The notes beneath the pieces were generated by a model. The model made no database searches and had not been told where the DNA came from. It worked only from the letters and a program-made list of their open reading frames with translations. This document shows positions 19,630 to 28,263 of a stretch of 64,000 bases of DNA, piece after piece. Source of the stretch: Tatumella ptyseos ATCC 33301 (GTDB lineage: Bacteria > Pseudomonadota > Gammaproteobacteria > Enterobacterales > Enterobacteriaceae); contig NZ_JMPR01000008.1 in the NCBI RefSeq assembly GCF_000735525.1, forward strand, positions 62,001 through 126,000. The letters run 5' to 3'. How positions within the stretch are numbered: the stretch's first letter is position 1; each line of letters starts with the position of its first letter. Position numbers and translations under genes: made by a program.

Positions 19630-19653
19630 CCGGCAAAGCTATTGCCGGTTTTT
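19630..19653. terminator. Hairpin between pptA and ssuE
   Basis: CCGGCAA (19630-19636) and TTGCCGG (19642-19648) with a 5-nt loop and five Ts on the plus side. On the minus strand it lies 56 nt past the pptA stop and is followed by a T-rich stretch, so it probably ends pptA. Confidence 0.6.
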
Positions 19654-19708
19654 GCTAACCCTATGGATTACCGAAGGTATCCGGAAAGGCGGGAGCCTGC
19701 CGGCAATA

Positions 19709-19939
19709 TCAGAGCTGGTAGTCCGGAGCTTTAATCAGTTCTGCCATTTCGGGGGCAATTTGAGTTTCCCAGACCGACGATTTCCACTCCTCCCGGGGAA
19801 CATATTTCAGCGCAATACTGACAGCACCTTCCCGGCATTCCAGATACTGTTGCATAAGTTGTGTCATCGCCTCTGCGAATTCTTTTGTCTGCTCCGGCGT
19901 CAGTTCACGGGGAAATGATTTAATTTCAATATGTGGCAT
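19709..19939 (-). CDS. pptA: 4-oxalocrotonate tautomerase-family protein PptA
   Basis: A 76-residue tautomerase with the catalytic Pro immediately after the start Met (MPHIEIKSFPREL), matching E. coli PptA (77 residues) over its length. The family acts as a dimer on keto-enol substrates such as phenylenolpyruvate; the physiological substrate is unknown. AGGATAACC upstream is a good ribosome-binding site. Confidence 0.88.
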   Translation of the reverse strand: MPHIEIKSFPRELTPEQTKEFAEAMTQLMQQYLECREGAVSIALKYVPREEWKSSVWETQIAPEMAELIKAPDYQL

Positions 19940-20009
19940 CGGTTATCCTTCTGTCAGAAAAGCCCCTGCTGGATTGCTGTTCTGATAATGACACCGGAAA
20001 TTTTGAGAA

Positions 20010-20047
20010 GAAAGAGAAATTACAACGCCTGCCGCGGCGGGCAGGCG
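20010..20047 (-). terminator. Terminator of dnaTC
   Basis: CGCCTGCC (20026-20033) and GGCAGGCG (20040-20047) form an 8-bp G+C-rich stem. On the minus strand it is followed by a T-rich but interrupted tract. It lies 16 nt after the dnaC stop. Confidence 0.65.
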
Positions 20048-20062
20048 AAAGCGGGAGAGGAA

Positions 20063-20803
20063 TTAATATTCATCACCACGAACACGGTCACGGTAGCTGT
20101 CCCAATCAAAACGTACCCACATACTATTTCCCAGTCGCATCCTGTCCATCACCCTGTCGCCTAATAACGCGTTCATACCTTCATGGTTCAGGTTAGATAG
20201 CATCCCTGTCGGCCGTTTGGATGACGAGCGGCGGTCAACAATCTGGTTAATGATGACTTTTTCGTAGCGGGATTCGGTCTGCATACCGATTTCATCAATC
20301 ACCAGCAGATCCACACTGCTCAGGTCATGGATTAAGCGTTCTTCCGTCAGCGTACTGCCCCCGCTGAATGTCCCTTTCATATTAGACATCAGGTCAGCGA
20401 CCGTCACAATAAGAACACTTTTGCCGCGCAGGATCAGATCATTACCGATTGCTGCCGCCAGATGGTTTTTCCCGGTGCCGGGACGGCCGGAAAAAACAAA
20501 ACTGGCAATACTGTGTTCAAATTCCGCGGCGTACTGACGTGCCATCGCCAGGGCTTTACGCTGCCCTTCACTTTCCACACGGTAATTGTCAAAGGAACAG
20601 TTCATATGCAATTCACGGATCCCCGAACGCCCCATGATACGCTGCATTTTCATCGCCCGGTTTTCACGAAATACGGCTTCTGAACGCAGGCGACCTTGCT
20701 CCTGGTTCCAGGCCAGTAAATCTTTACCACTGGTGAACTTGGGTTTTACCCCTTCAGGCATTAAACGTTGTAATCGGCTAAAAAGATTTTCCGGTGTTTT
20801 CAT
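20063..20803 (-). CDS. dnaC: DNA helicase loader DnaC
   Basis: A 246-residue AAA+ ATPase (E. coli 245) that binds DnaB and loads it at oriC and at restart sites. The N-terminal helicase-binding region (about 1-75) precedes Walker A GRPGTGKN at 106-113 and Walker B LLVIDE at about 166-171. The start overlaps the dnaT stop by one base (TAATG), giving translational coupling. Confidence 0.96.
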   Translation of the reverse strand: MKTPENLFSRLQRLMPEGVKPKFTSGKDLLAWNQEQGRLRSEAVFRENRAMKMQRIMGRSGIRELHMNCSFDNYRVESEGQRKALAMARQYAAEFEHSIASFVFSGRPGTGKNHLAAAIGNDLILRGKSVLIVTVADLMSNMKGTFSGGSTLTEERLIHDLSSVDLLVIDEIGMQTESRYEKVIINQIVDRRSSSKRPTGMLSNLNHEGMNALLGDRVMDRMRLGNSMWVRFDWDSYRDRVRGDEY

Positions 20804-21351
20804 TATTCACCCCTGAAACCACTTGGCGTCTGACGATCAGGTTCGGCCACTTCCGTCAAATCACGGCGGGTCTGACCATATTTATTCACTCTGCCGGTCT
20901 GCAGGGAACGCGCCAGCTTTTGCTGCCACTGAATATGATGGAAAACCCGGCCTTCGGCCTGCCAGTAAGCAGTAAAGGCAGCAAGCTCTTCCTCACTGAC
21001 CGGTTCGTTCAGCGCGATACCCCAGACCGCCGCCTGACGCAGAAAATCCGCATCGGGCTGCCAGCCGTTATACATAGGAAATTTTCCAGCCGGTGCACGA
21101 AATACCGGCGGCATCGCCGCCGCAGAAGGCTCAAAGAACTGGTCATCCAGTGCGACATCTGTGGGATGCTTTAAAGCAGCCTCAGCCGCCAACAGCTCCG
21201 CCAGACGCCCGGCCGTGAGTGCATACATGACCGGGGCATTATTATTGAAAACCGCAAGCGTTCCCCGTTCGGCGCCTTGCAGTGCAGAAAGCGGATCCTG
21301 GCTGAATTCATTCAACCCGATGATCGTTGAGGATAAAAGTTTAACCGGCAT
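20803..21351 (-). CDS. dnaT: Primosomal protein DnaT
   Basis: A 182-residue primosome component (E. coli 179) that acts with PriA and PriB in replication restart. The ATG at 21351 (MPVKLLSSTIIGL) was chosen because it aligns with E. coli DnaT and has AGGT upstream; the longer frame adds 87 residues with no homology. The C-terminal ssDNA-binding region (WQAEGRVFHHIQWQQKLARS) is highly conserved, while the N-terminal 60 residues are more divergent. Confidence 0.93.
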   Translation of the reverse strand: MPVKLLSSTIIGLNEFSQDPLSALQGAERGTLAVFNNNAPVMYALTAGRLAELLAAEAALKHPTDVALDDQFFEPSAAAMPPVFRAPAGKFPMYNGWQPDADFLRQAAVWGIALNEPVSEEELAAFTAYWQAEGRVFHHIQWQQKLARSLQTGRVNKYGQTRRDLTEVAEPDRQTPSGFRGE

Positions 21352-21531
21352 GATGAAACCTGACTCTGTAGAATTATCCGGCCCCGAACCCCCGGGTGCC
21401 TCGGGGCGACTATACCTATAGTGTACCAAGTTTGTCGTCATGGATCGCAAAAACATCATGTCATTGTTCTTCTCCCGGTGACTTCTGCCGGTCAGGATGA
21501 CATCTCTGTCAGGAAACGCAGGATCCTTATT

Positions 21532-22134
21532 ATGAAAATTCAACGCTGTCGTTGGGTCACTGCCGACCCGCTCTATATTAACTATCATGATCATGAATGG
21601 GGGATCCCTCAAAAAGATCCGCAGATATTATTTGAAATGCTCTGTCTCGAAGGCCAGCAGGCAGGTCTTTCATGGATCACGGTACTGAAGAAACGGGAGG
21701 CCTATCGGCAGCTTTTTAGCCAGTTCTCGGCCCCGGCCATGGCCGCCCTTACCACTGCCGATATCGATTTGTTACAACAGAATCCGGCAATCATTCGTCA
21801 CCGCGGTAAAATAGAAGCGCTGGTCAGTAATGCCAATGCCTTGCTGGCCATGGAACAACAGGGTGAGTGTTTTTCTGATTTTGTATGGGGCTTTGTTAAC
21901 CACCAGCCTGTCATCACCCGTTATCTCCGGAATGAGGATGCGCCAACATTGACTCCTGCATCAATAAAACTCGCTAAGGAGTTGAAAAGAAGAGGGTTCA
22001 GATTTACAGGCCCGACTACCTGCCATGCTTTTATGCAGGCAGCAGGCATGGTTATTGACCATCAGACTGATTGCTTCTGTCACCCGGATAACCGTAACAA
22101 ACAGCCACAGGGCGCCGGTTCAGATAACGGATAA
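21532..22134 (+). CDS. tag: 3-methyladenine DNA glycosylase I
   Basis: A 200-residue constitutive base-excision glycosylase (E. coli 187) that removes 3-methyladenine. The N-terminal RCRWVTADPLYINYHDHEWG and the GLSWITVLKKREAYR segment are family hallmarks, and the zinc-binding Cys and His residues are present (Cys5, His17, and the C-terminal H-x3-C-x-C region). The ATG at 21532 follows AGGATCC and drops 37 non-homologous residues. It is divergent from dnaTC with about 180 nt between. Confidence 0.94.
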   Translation: MKIQRCRWVTADPLYINYHDHEWGIPQKDPQILFEMLCLEGQQAGLSWITVLKKREAYRQLFSQFSAPAMAALTTADIDLLQQNPAIIRHRGKIEALVSNANALLAMEQQGECFSDFVWGFVNHQPVITRYLRNEDAPTLTPASIKLAKELKRRGFRFTGPTTCHAFMQAAGMVIDHQTDCFCHPDNRNKQPQGAGSDNG

Positions 22135-22165
22135 GCCACCGGCAGGGTCGAATATATACCGACAG

Positions 22166-22193
22166 ACAGGCATAATCAGCGCTTCATGCCTGT
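22166..22193 (+). promoter_or_regulatory. 8-bp inverted repeat upstream of the LacI-type regulator
   Basis: ACAGGCAT (22166-22173) and ATGCCTGT (22186-22193) are perfect complements separated by 12 nt, between tag and the regulator. There is no T-tract. It may be the end of the tag transcript or an operator for autoregulation. Confidence 0.35.
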
Positions 22194-22219
22194 GAGAGGC
22201 AGCATAAACAGGAGACGTA

Positions 22220-23242
22220 ATGACTAGCAGGCCGCCACGCGCCACGATAAGCGATGTCGCCAAAGCCGCGGGAACCGGAAAAACCAGTGTCTCCCGCTAC
22301 CTGAATGGCGAACAACAGCTGTTATCACCGGCCCTTAAAGCCCGGATAGAACAGGCCATTTCAGAGCTGAATTACCGGCCAAGTCAGATGGCCCGCAGCC
22401 TGAAACGCGGCCGTACACGGTTAATCGGGCTTATCATTGCTGATATTACCAATGCCTACTCAGTGGAAGTCATGTGCGGTATCGAAGCTGCATGCCGCGA
22501 TTACGGGTTCACATTGTTAATGTGTAATACCAATAATGAGGTGGCACTGGAGCAATATTATATTCAGTTACTGAGCAGCTATCAGGTCGAAGGACTGATT
22601 ATCAACGCAGTAGGGATGCGTGAGGAAGAGCTAAATCAGTTGCTGCAATCCAGGCTGCCGATGACATTGATAGACCGTAAAATTGATGACTTCGGGTGTA
22701 ATGTCATTGGTCTGAAAAATCATGAAGCTTCACAGCAGGTCACCCGACATCTGGCTGGCAACGGTTTTAAATCGTTACTGTTCCTCAGTGAGCCAGTTGC
22801 CAGTGTCAATACTCGCCGGGAGAGGCTGGAAGCCTTCCGTCAGACAGTGGCGGAATATCCTGACATTTCCGGTGAAAACGCTGAAATTTGCCTGAATCAG
22901 ACGGATAAATTACGCGAATGTCTGCGAGATTTTACCCGCAGACATGCATCTCAACACTGTGCCATCATTGCTGCGAACGGTTCCATGACGCTTCAGGTCG
23001 TGAAAGCCCTGCGTGACGAAGGACTGGAGTGTGGTAAAGATATCGGCCTGGCCGGGTTTGATGAGATGAGCTGGTCTGCACTGGCGGGTCCCGGTATTAC
23101 GACGCTGAGACAGCCAACCCATCAGATAGGCTACAGTGCACTACAGAGTGTTATCAGCATGATAAAACAGACCGATACCACACCGAGTGATCAGTTTTTC
23201 AGCGGTGAATTAGTGGTACGTGGTTCCAGTCATCCCTTGTGA
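22220..23242 (+). CDS. LacI-family regulator, PtxS/GntR-like
   Basis: A 340-residue repressor with an N-terminal LacI helix-turn-helix (ATISDVAKAAGTGKTSVSRY, residues 8-27), a hinge helix (ARSLKRGRT) and a periplasmic-binding-protein-like effector domain from about residue 68. The QLLS and RPSQMARSLKRGRTRLIGL stretches resemble PtxS, the 2-ketogluconate-responsive repressor of pseudomonads and some enterics. Its neighbours, a KguE-like isomerase and ghrB, support a 2-ketogluconate role, but the effector is inferred. The 15-nt GGAGACGTA-led start is well placed. Confidence 0.8.
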   Translation: MTSRPPRATISDVAKAAGTGKTSVSRYLNGEQQLLSPALKARIEQAISELNYRPSQMARSLKRGRTRLIGLIIADITNAYSVEVMCGIEAACRDYGFTLLMCNTNNEVALEQYYIQLLSSYQVEGLIINAVGMREEELNQLLQSRLPMTLIDRKIDDFGCNVIGLKNHEASQQVTRHLAGNGFKSLLFLSEPVASVNTRRERLEAFRQTVAEYPDISGENAEICLNQTDKLRECLRDFTRRHASQHCAIIAANGSMTLQVVKALRDEGLECGKDIGLAGFDEMSWSALAGPGITTLRQPTHQIGYSALQSVISMIKQTDTTPSDQFFSGELVVRGSSHPL

Positions 23243-23304
23243 TACCGCTGCTCTGATGCCCGGATAATCATTTTTTGTTACGGAGATGAAAAAATTATCC
23301 CTTT

Positions 23305-23314
23305 ACCGGCCGGT
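23305..23314. promoter_or_regulatory. Candidate operator before the isomerase gene
   Basis: ACCGGCCGGT is a perfect 10-bp palindrome with a central GC, 69 nt before the isomerase start codon and downstream of the regulator gene. LacI-family operators are palindromes with a central CG or GC, so this is a plausible site. A GGATAAT/ATTATCC inverted repeat lies just upstream (about 23261-23290). Confidence 0.3.
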
Positions 23315-23382
23315 TATGGAACCAGTACCATCCTAATCAGATAAGCGCTGAAACTGCCCGACCCCGATATCAGGAGGGAGTG

Positions 23383-24132
23383 ATGAGTACTGAGATCATC
23401 GTAGTAACCGGAGCCTATGGCAGACAACAGGTTGCGGCTGCGGGTGGACAACAGGCACTGCTACCGGTGATTGAACGGGCAGGTGCCAGCGGTGTTGAAA
23501 TCCGCCGGGAACTGTTTTCAGCACAGGAGTTGTCACAATTACCCGCATTGTCGGCCGCGATAAAACAGCACGGACTAACGGCTTATTACTCGGTTCCTGA
23601 GCCTCTGTTCACTGCCTCCGGCACAATTAACCCGGATCTGCAGACATTTTTTGCGGAGGCCGGCACCCTGAATGCACGCTTGCTGAAATTTTCGTCCGGC
23701 TACCCGGTCAGCAATGTCGCGGCGGAGAAGCTGGCTGAACAACTGGCGGCAAGCCCTGTCCCCGTCACGGTCGAGAATGATCAGACAGACGGCGGGAAAA
23801 TTGCCGTAATGGCTGAATTTTTTTCCCGTTTCGGACAGATTCCGGCGATAGCCGGAATGACATTTGATACCGGAAACTGGTACTGGACCGGAGAGTCACC
23901 ACTCCGGGCCTGCCGGGAACTTTCAGCCTATGTCAGCTATATCCATCTCAAAGCTGTCAGGAAGGATAAAGACGGTTTCCGCGCTGTCCCCCCGGCCCCG
24001 GACGATGAACACTGGCAAACGCTGCTGGCCGCACTCCCCGGGAACGTCCCGCGGGGTATTGAATTCCCGCTGACCGGAGAAGACCTGGTAGCTGTCACCC
24101 GGCAGTATGTGGATCTGTTTCGTCAGGTCTGA
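23383..24132 (+). CDS. kguE: KguE-like sugar-phosphate isomerase/epimerase
   Basis: A 249-residue TIM-barrel protein of the xylose isomerase-like/AP endonuclease 2 superfamily. Recognisable barrel features are GVEIRREL (about 37-44), VENDQ (about 129-133) and FDTGNWYWTG (about 160-169), which would supply metal ligands. It resembles KguE, a protein of the 2-ketogluconate operon whose reaction is not settled. The ATG at 23383 is preferred over the GTG one codon earlier because AGGAGG lies 5 nt upstream. Kinase KguK and transporter KguT are not present beside it. Confidence 0.65.
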   Translation: MSTEIIVVTGAYGRQQVAAAGGQQALLPVIERAGASGVEIRRELFSAQELSQLPALSAAIKQHGLTAYYSVPEPLFTASGTINPDLQTFFAEAGTLNARLLKFSSGYPVSNVAAEKLAEQLAASPVPVTVENDQTDGGKIAVMAEFFSRFGQIPAIAGMTFDTGNWYWTGESPLRACRELSAYVSYIHLKAVRKDKDGFRAVPPAPDDEHWQTLLAALPGNVPRGIEFPLTGEDLVAVTRQYVDLFRQV

Positions 24133-24149
24133 CCCTGTTCAAGGTTATT

Positions 24150-24179
24150 TGTCTGACTGGAATTTCGTCCCGTCAGACA
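24150..24179 (+). terminator. Inverted repeat after the isomerase gene
   Basis: TGTCTGAC (24150-24157) and GTCAGACA (24172-24179) are perfect complements around a 14-nt loop, 18 nt after the stop. No T-tract follows. It may partly uncouple ghrB from the upstream genes. Confidence 0.4.
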
Positions 24180-24274
24180 GATCACCTGTTGTGTGATACC
24201 GGCCCGGCATGGCTGAATGCCGGAACCGGAGTATGCAGTCATACCCTACAACTTCACCATGGAGATAAACCGGA

Positions 24275-25252
24275 ATGAAACCCTCTGTCATACTTTATGA
24301 GTCATTACCCGCAGACCTGCTCTCCCGCCTGAGCGAACAGTATGATGTTACTGAAATCAGCGGCCTGAATGCTGAGACTGTGGCAGAACACGCAGATGCA
24401 TTTCGTCAGGCGGTCGGACTGCTCGGTTCCGGCGGAAAAGTTGATCAAACCCTGCTCGACAGCATGCCCGCACTGAAAGCCTGTTCGACTATTTCAGTAG
24501 GTTATGATCTGTTTGATGTTGATGCATTAAGTGCACGCAATATCGCGCTGATGCACACCCCGACAGTGCTGACAGACACCGTAGCAGACACGATTATGGC
24601 TCTGGTACTGGCCAGCGCGCGCCGCGTTACTGAACTCGACCGTTGGGTAAAAGCCGGAAAATGGACCAAAAATATTGGTCCGGAAGAGTTCAGTATCGAT
24701 GTACACCATAAAACCCTCGGCATCGTCGGTATGGGCCGCATTGGTAAAGCTGTCGCACAACGTGCCCGTTTCGGCTTTGATATGGAAATACTCTATACCG
24801 CTCGTTCGGCGCATAAGGATGCGGAAGAGCGCTTCGCGGCCACCCGCTGCGAGCTTGATGAGTTACTGAAAAAGAGTGACTTTGTCTGCATTATTCTGCC
24901 ACTCACCGATCAGACACGGCATATGATTGGCGCCGGACAACTGGCGTTAATGAAATCCAGCGCGATCCTGATCAACGCTGGCCGTGGCCCGGTAGTGGAT
25001 GAACAAGCCCTCACGCGCGCACTCAAAGAGAAAACTATTTACGGTGCCGGTCTGGATGTATTTGAACAGGAACCTATCCCGGCCCGGTCGGAGCTGCTGA
25101 CTCTGCCTAATGTGGTGACGCTGCCGCATGTGGGCTCAGCCACCCATGAAACACGTTATGCCATGAAAAAGGATGGCGTGGAAAACCTGCTTGCCGCCCT
25201 GTCCGGTCATACGGATAAAAATTGCGTTAATGCCTCCGCACTTAAAAAGTGA
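24275..25252 (+). CDS. ghrB: Glyoxylate/hydroxypyruvate/2-ketogluconate reductase GhrB
   Basis: A 325-residue D-2-hydroxyacid dehydrogenase (E. coli GhrB 324). The NAD(P)-binding motif [16 protein letters not shown] is at about 149-164. The catalytic Arg lies in [10 protein letters not shown], with Glu in the FEQEP segment and His in LPHVGSAT. It reduces 2-ketogluconate to gluconate as well as glyoxylate and hydroxypyruvate with NADPH. Position downstream of a PtxS-like regulator and KguE-like protein favours the 2-ketogluconate role. Confidence 0.92.
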   Translation: MKPSVILYESLPADLLSRLSEQYDVTEISGLNAETVAEHADAFRQAVGLLGSGGKVDQTLLDSMPALKACSTISVGYDLFDVDALSARNIALMHTPTVLTDTVADTIMALVLASARRVTELDRWVKAGKWTKNIGPEEFSIDVHHKTLGIVGMGRIGKAVAQRARFGFDMEILYTARSAHKDAEERFAATRCELDELLKKSDFVCIILPLTDQTRHMIGAGQLALMKSSAILINAGRGPVVDEQALTRALKEKTIYGAGLDVFEQEPIPARSELLTLPNVVTLPHVGSATHETRYAMKKDGVENLLAALSGHTDKNCVNASALKK

Positions 25253-25348
25253 GGGGTTAAGCCGGGAAGAGTACAACACATTACCATTGCGCCTGCGGAT
25301 AGCGGGCGTTATGGTGGAGAGACCTTCGGTTAACTTTATACTTCAGCG

Positions 25349-26593
25349 ATGAATTTTTCTCAGTTCGGTCACAAATTTACCCGTCAGAATGGCATCACCC
25401 GTTTAATGGAAGATATGGGGACAGGGTTACGTACGCCCGGTACAGTCATGCTGGGGGGCGGGAATCCTGCCAAAATCCCGGAAATGGAACACTATATTGA
25501 AGATTTGCTGGCTGATATGCAGCAAAGCGGCCAGCTGACGGAAGCTTTATGCAACTACGATGGTCCGAGGGGTAAGAGTGTATTGCTGGAAAGCCTGGCA
25601 GCAGAACTGAAAGAACATCATGGCTGGGATATCACAGCAAAAAACATCGCCCTGACAAATGGCAGCCAGAGCGCTTTTTTCTACCTGTTTAATCTGTTTG
25701 CCGGCAAACGAGAAGACGGTCAGAGACGTAAGGTTCTCTTTCCTCTGACACCGGAATACCTGGGATATGCGGATGCCGGTCTTGAAGAAGACCTGTTTGT
25801 TTCTGCCAGGCCTACGCTGACCCTGCTGCCCGAAGGACAGTTTAAATACCATATTGATATGGAAAATCTGGCTATCGGGGAAGATATTGGTCTGATTTGT
25901 GTTTCCCGGCCGACGAACCCGACCGGGAATGTGATTACCGACGAAGAATTAGCCAGCCTGGATACGCTGGCCAGACAGCACGATATTCCGCTGCTGATCG
26001 ATAACGCCTACGGTTTACCTTTCCCCGGGATCATATTCACCGAAGCCAGCGCCCTGTGGAATCCGAACATTATTCTGTGTATGAGTCTGTCCAAGCTCGG
26101 TCTGCCCGGTGCACGCTGCGGTATTATTATTGCCGGCGAAGACACCATCAATGCGCTGGGAAATATGAACGGTATTATCAGTCTGGCCCCCGGAAGTATC
26201 GGGCCGGCTATCGCCAACGAAATGCTCTGTCGTAAGGATCTCCTGCGCCTGTCCGAACAGGTGATCAGGCCTTATTATCATCATAAAGTGACAGAAACGA
26301 TTGCGATTATTCGCCGCTATCTTCCGGAAGACCGCTGCCTGATCCATAAACCGGAAGGGGCGATTTTCCTTTGGCTATGGTTCCGTGACCTTCCGGTAAC
26401 CACGGAAGAACTTTACCACCGTCTGAAAGCGCGTGGTGTATTGATGGTGCCCGGGCATTTCTTCTTCCCGGGGTTACAGGAAGAGTGGCCTCATGGAAAT
26501 CAGTGCATGCGGATGAACTATGTTCCTGAAAATAAAGAAATTGAACGTGCAATGATTATTCTGGCCGATGAACTGGAACAGATCTGTCGTTGA
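25349..26593 (+). CDS. avtA: Valine--pyruvate aminotransferase AvtA
   Basis: A 414-residue fold-type I PLP enzyme (E. coli 417) that makes valine or alanine by exchanging amino groups with pyruvate. LTNGSQSAFFYL binds the PLP phosphate, SRPTNPTGNV and DNAYG carry the Asn and Asp/Tyr that hold the cofactor ring, and MSLSKLGLPGARCG contains the Schiff-base Lys. The N-terminal region aligns from the first residues. It sits 97 nt after ghrB and only 35 nt before eamA. Confidence 0.96.
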   Translation: MNFSQFGHKFTRQNGITRLMEDMGTGLRTPGTVMLGGGNPAKIPEMEHYIEDLLADMQQSGQLTEALCNYDGPRGKSVLLESLAAELKEHHGWDITAKNIALTNGSQSAFFYLFNLFAGKREDGQRRKVLFPLTPEYLGYADAGLEEDLFVSARPTLTLLPEGQFKYHIDMENLAIGEDIGLICVSRPTNPTGNVITDEELASLDTLARQHDIPLLIDNAYGLPFPGIIFTEASALWNPNIILCMSLSKLGLPGARCGIIIAGEDTINALGNMNGIISLAPGSIGPAIANEMLCRKDLLRLSEQVIRPYYHHKVTETIAIIRRYLPEDRCLIHKPEGAIFLWLWFRDLPVTTEELYHRLKARGVLMVPGHFFFPGLQEEWPHGNQCMRMNYVPENKEIERAMIILADELEQICR

Positions 26594-26628
26594 TTCTTAT
26601 CGACTAACTGACTATTTAAGAGTCAACT

Positions 26629-27531
26629 ATGCGCCTTAAAGACCTGCTTCTGGCATTGTGTGTTGTGATCATCTGGGGTGTAAACTTCGTCGTCATCAAA
26701 GTGGGGCTGGAAGGTATTCCCCCTTTTTTACTGGCAGCACTGCGCTTCCTGCTGGTCGCTTTTCCCGCTTGTTTGTTTATCAGGCGGCCCGCAGTGCCCT
26801 TTAAGTGGCTACTGGCGTATGGCATGACCATCAGTTTCGGGCAATTTGCCTTATTATTTCTGGCCATCAAGCTGGGTATGCCTGCCGGGCTGGCTTCACT
26901 CATACTGCAGGCACAAGTCTTCTTTACCTTACTGTTCGGTGCCTTTTTTCTGCGTGAAAAACTGCGCTGGTATAATGTTACCGGCTTACTGGTGGCCATT
27001 ATCGGGATGGTCTTCCTGGCAGAACAGAGTCTGACACCGGGTGTCAGCGATGCGATGTCACTGACCAGCCTGTTATTAACGCTGGCAGCCGCGCTCTGCT
27101 GGGGGCTCGGTAACATCACCAGTAAAATCATCATGCGCGATCATCCGGTACCGGCAATGTCACTGGTGGTCTGGAGTGCATTTATTCCTGTTGTGCCATT
27201 TATACTGTGCAGCCTCGTCTTTGATGGTGCCGGGAACGTTCATCACAGCCTGACGCATTTTTCAGTTACCGGCGTATTCTCCGTCGTTTACCTGTCACTG
27301 CTCTCGACCATCGTCGGTTATGGACTCTGGGGAGCGTTACTGGGCCGTTATGAAACGTCACGGGTGGCACCGATGGCTTTGCTGGTACCGGTGGCCGGGA
27401 TCCTCAGCGCCTCTTTTTTCCTGCATGAAACCATCAGTTCCTGCCAGATGCTCGGGATTAGTGTGATTATTGCAGGATTACTGATCACCACCTTCGCAGG
27501 CAGGTTACAAAAACTTCGTCAGCGTCGCTGA
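26629..27531 (+). CDS. eamA: Amino-acid metabolite exporter EamA (O-acetylserine/cysteine)
   Basis: A 300-residue DMT-superfamily protein with ten membrane helices in two EamA repeats (about 5-135 and 145-285), the same length as E. coli EamA. The motifs WGVNFVVIKVGL, GMPAGLASLILQAQ and GRYETSRVAPM match that subgroup rather than RhtA or YedA. It exports O-acetylserine and cysteine in E. coli. The tight spacing from avtA suggests co-transcription, so the exported compound may instead be an AvtA product. Confidence 0.87.
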   Translation: MRLKDLLLALCVVIIWGVNFVVIKVGLEGIPPFLLAALRFLLVAFPACLFIRRPAVPFKWLLAYGMTISFGQFALLFLAIKLGMPAGLASLILQAQVFFTLLFGAFFLREKLRWYNVTGLLVAIIGMVFLAEQSLTPGVSDAMSLTSLLLTLAAALCWGLGNITSKIIMRDHPVPAMSLVVWSAFIPVVPFILCSLVFDGAGNVHHSLTHFSVTGVFSVVYLSLLSTIVGYGLWGALLGRYETSRVAPMALLVPVAGILSASFFLHETISSCQMLGISVIIAGLLITTFAGRLQKLRQRR

Positions 27532-27536
27532 CCGGA

Positions 27537-27794
27537 TTACCTCATGTAAAAACGCCGCGCACCCGCGGCATTTTTGTATTCATCGACCCGCAACGAAACA
27601 TCATCCCGCAGGATCGCAAATTTCACCAGGGCATGCCCTGACGTCTCTTCCGGGATAACCCGTCCGGGCACGCCAGACAGGTCAGTCCCCTGTACCGGCG
27701 ATATCCGTCGTACGATGAAACAGGATCGGGGAACTGCACTTTTTTCAAGCAGAAAATAGATTTTTTGCGCGAATTCAGACGAATTGACATACAC
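27537..27794 (-). CDS. Hypothetical 85-residue protein
   Basis: An uncharacterised frame starting at a GTG, with a protein-like mix of residues (SSEFAQKIYFLLEKSA; GHALVKFAILRDDVSLRVDEY). I do not recognise a family. There is no clear Shine-Dalgarno sequence. Its 3' end runs through the eamA terminator hairpin, and a second minus-strand frame overlaps it. It converges with eamA at 5 nt. It may be a real small gene or an accidental frame. Confidence 0.35.
   Translation of the reverse strand: MYVNSSEFAQKIYFLLEKSAVPRSCFIVRRISPVQGTDLSGVPGRVIPEETSGHALVKFAILRDDVSLRVDEYKNAAGARRFYMR
27551..27576 (+). terminator. Intrinsic terminator of eamA
   Basis: GCCGCG (27554-27559), loop CACC, CGCGGC (27564-27569), then A and five Ts, about 20 nt past the eamA stop. 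A run of As on the other side allows it to act on both strands. Confidence 0.85.
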
Positions 27795-27903
27795 TCAGGA
27801 AGAGGGATTATCATATGACTGTAGTAACAGACTGTCATATTTTCGGTTACCAATCGCTGACGACCTGAAAAAAGATGAAACAGAAGGTAAGGAAGGAACG
27901 ATA

Positions 27904-28263
27904 ATGATGAAAATGAAAAACAGGATCCCGACTGCCGGCGTTATTGTCTGGTGTGCTTTCTCTTCCACAGGATGTTCCAGTGTGATGTCTCATACCGGTC
28001 CGGAACAAGGCTATTATCCGGGGACCCGTGCCAATACGGAGATCCTGAGCGACAGTCATACCCGATGGCCGGTGAAGACCCTGGCGGCTCTGGATTATCC
28101 TTTTTCAGCCGTCATGGATACACTGTTGCTCCCCTGGGATTATTATCGCCGTGATCATGGTGGCGGGCTTTCATTACGTGCCAGAGTCGAACAGAACGAC
28201 GACCTGGCAAAAACAACTACCCCGCAAACGGCGACACTGGCAACAACTCCCCCGTCACAATAA
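27904..28263 (+). CDS. yidQ: YidQ/YceK-family outer-membrane lipoprotein
   Basis: A 119-residue DUF1375 lipoprotein (E. coli YidQ 110). The signal sequence ends in a lipobox at STGC, and the mature part contains GCSSVMSHTGP, the conserved YYPGTRANT and the DYPFSAVMDTLLLPWDYYRRD block typical of YidQ. The ATG at 27904 follows AAGGAACG; an in-frame ATG at 27907 is equivalent. Its last 16 codons overlap the convergent yidR coding sequence tail to tail. Function unknown. Confidence 0.87.
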   Translation: MMKMKNRIPTAGVIVWCAFSSTGCSSVMSHTGPEQGYYPGTRANTEILSDSHTRWPVKTLAALDYPFSAVMDTLLLPWDYYRRDHGGGLSLRARVEQNDDLAKTTTPQTATLATTPPSQ

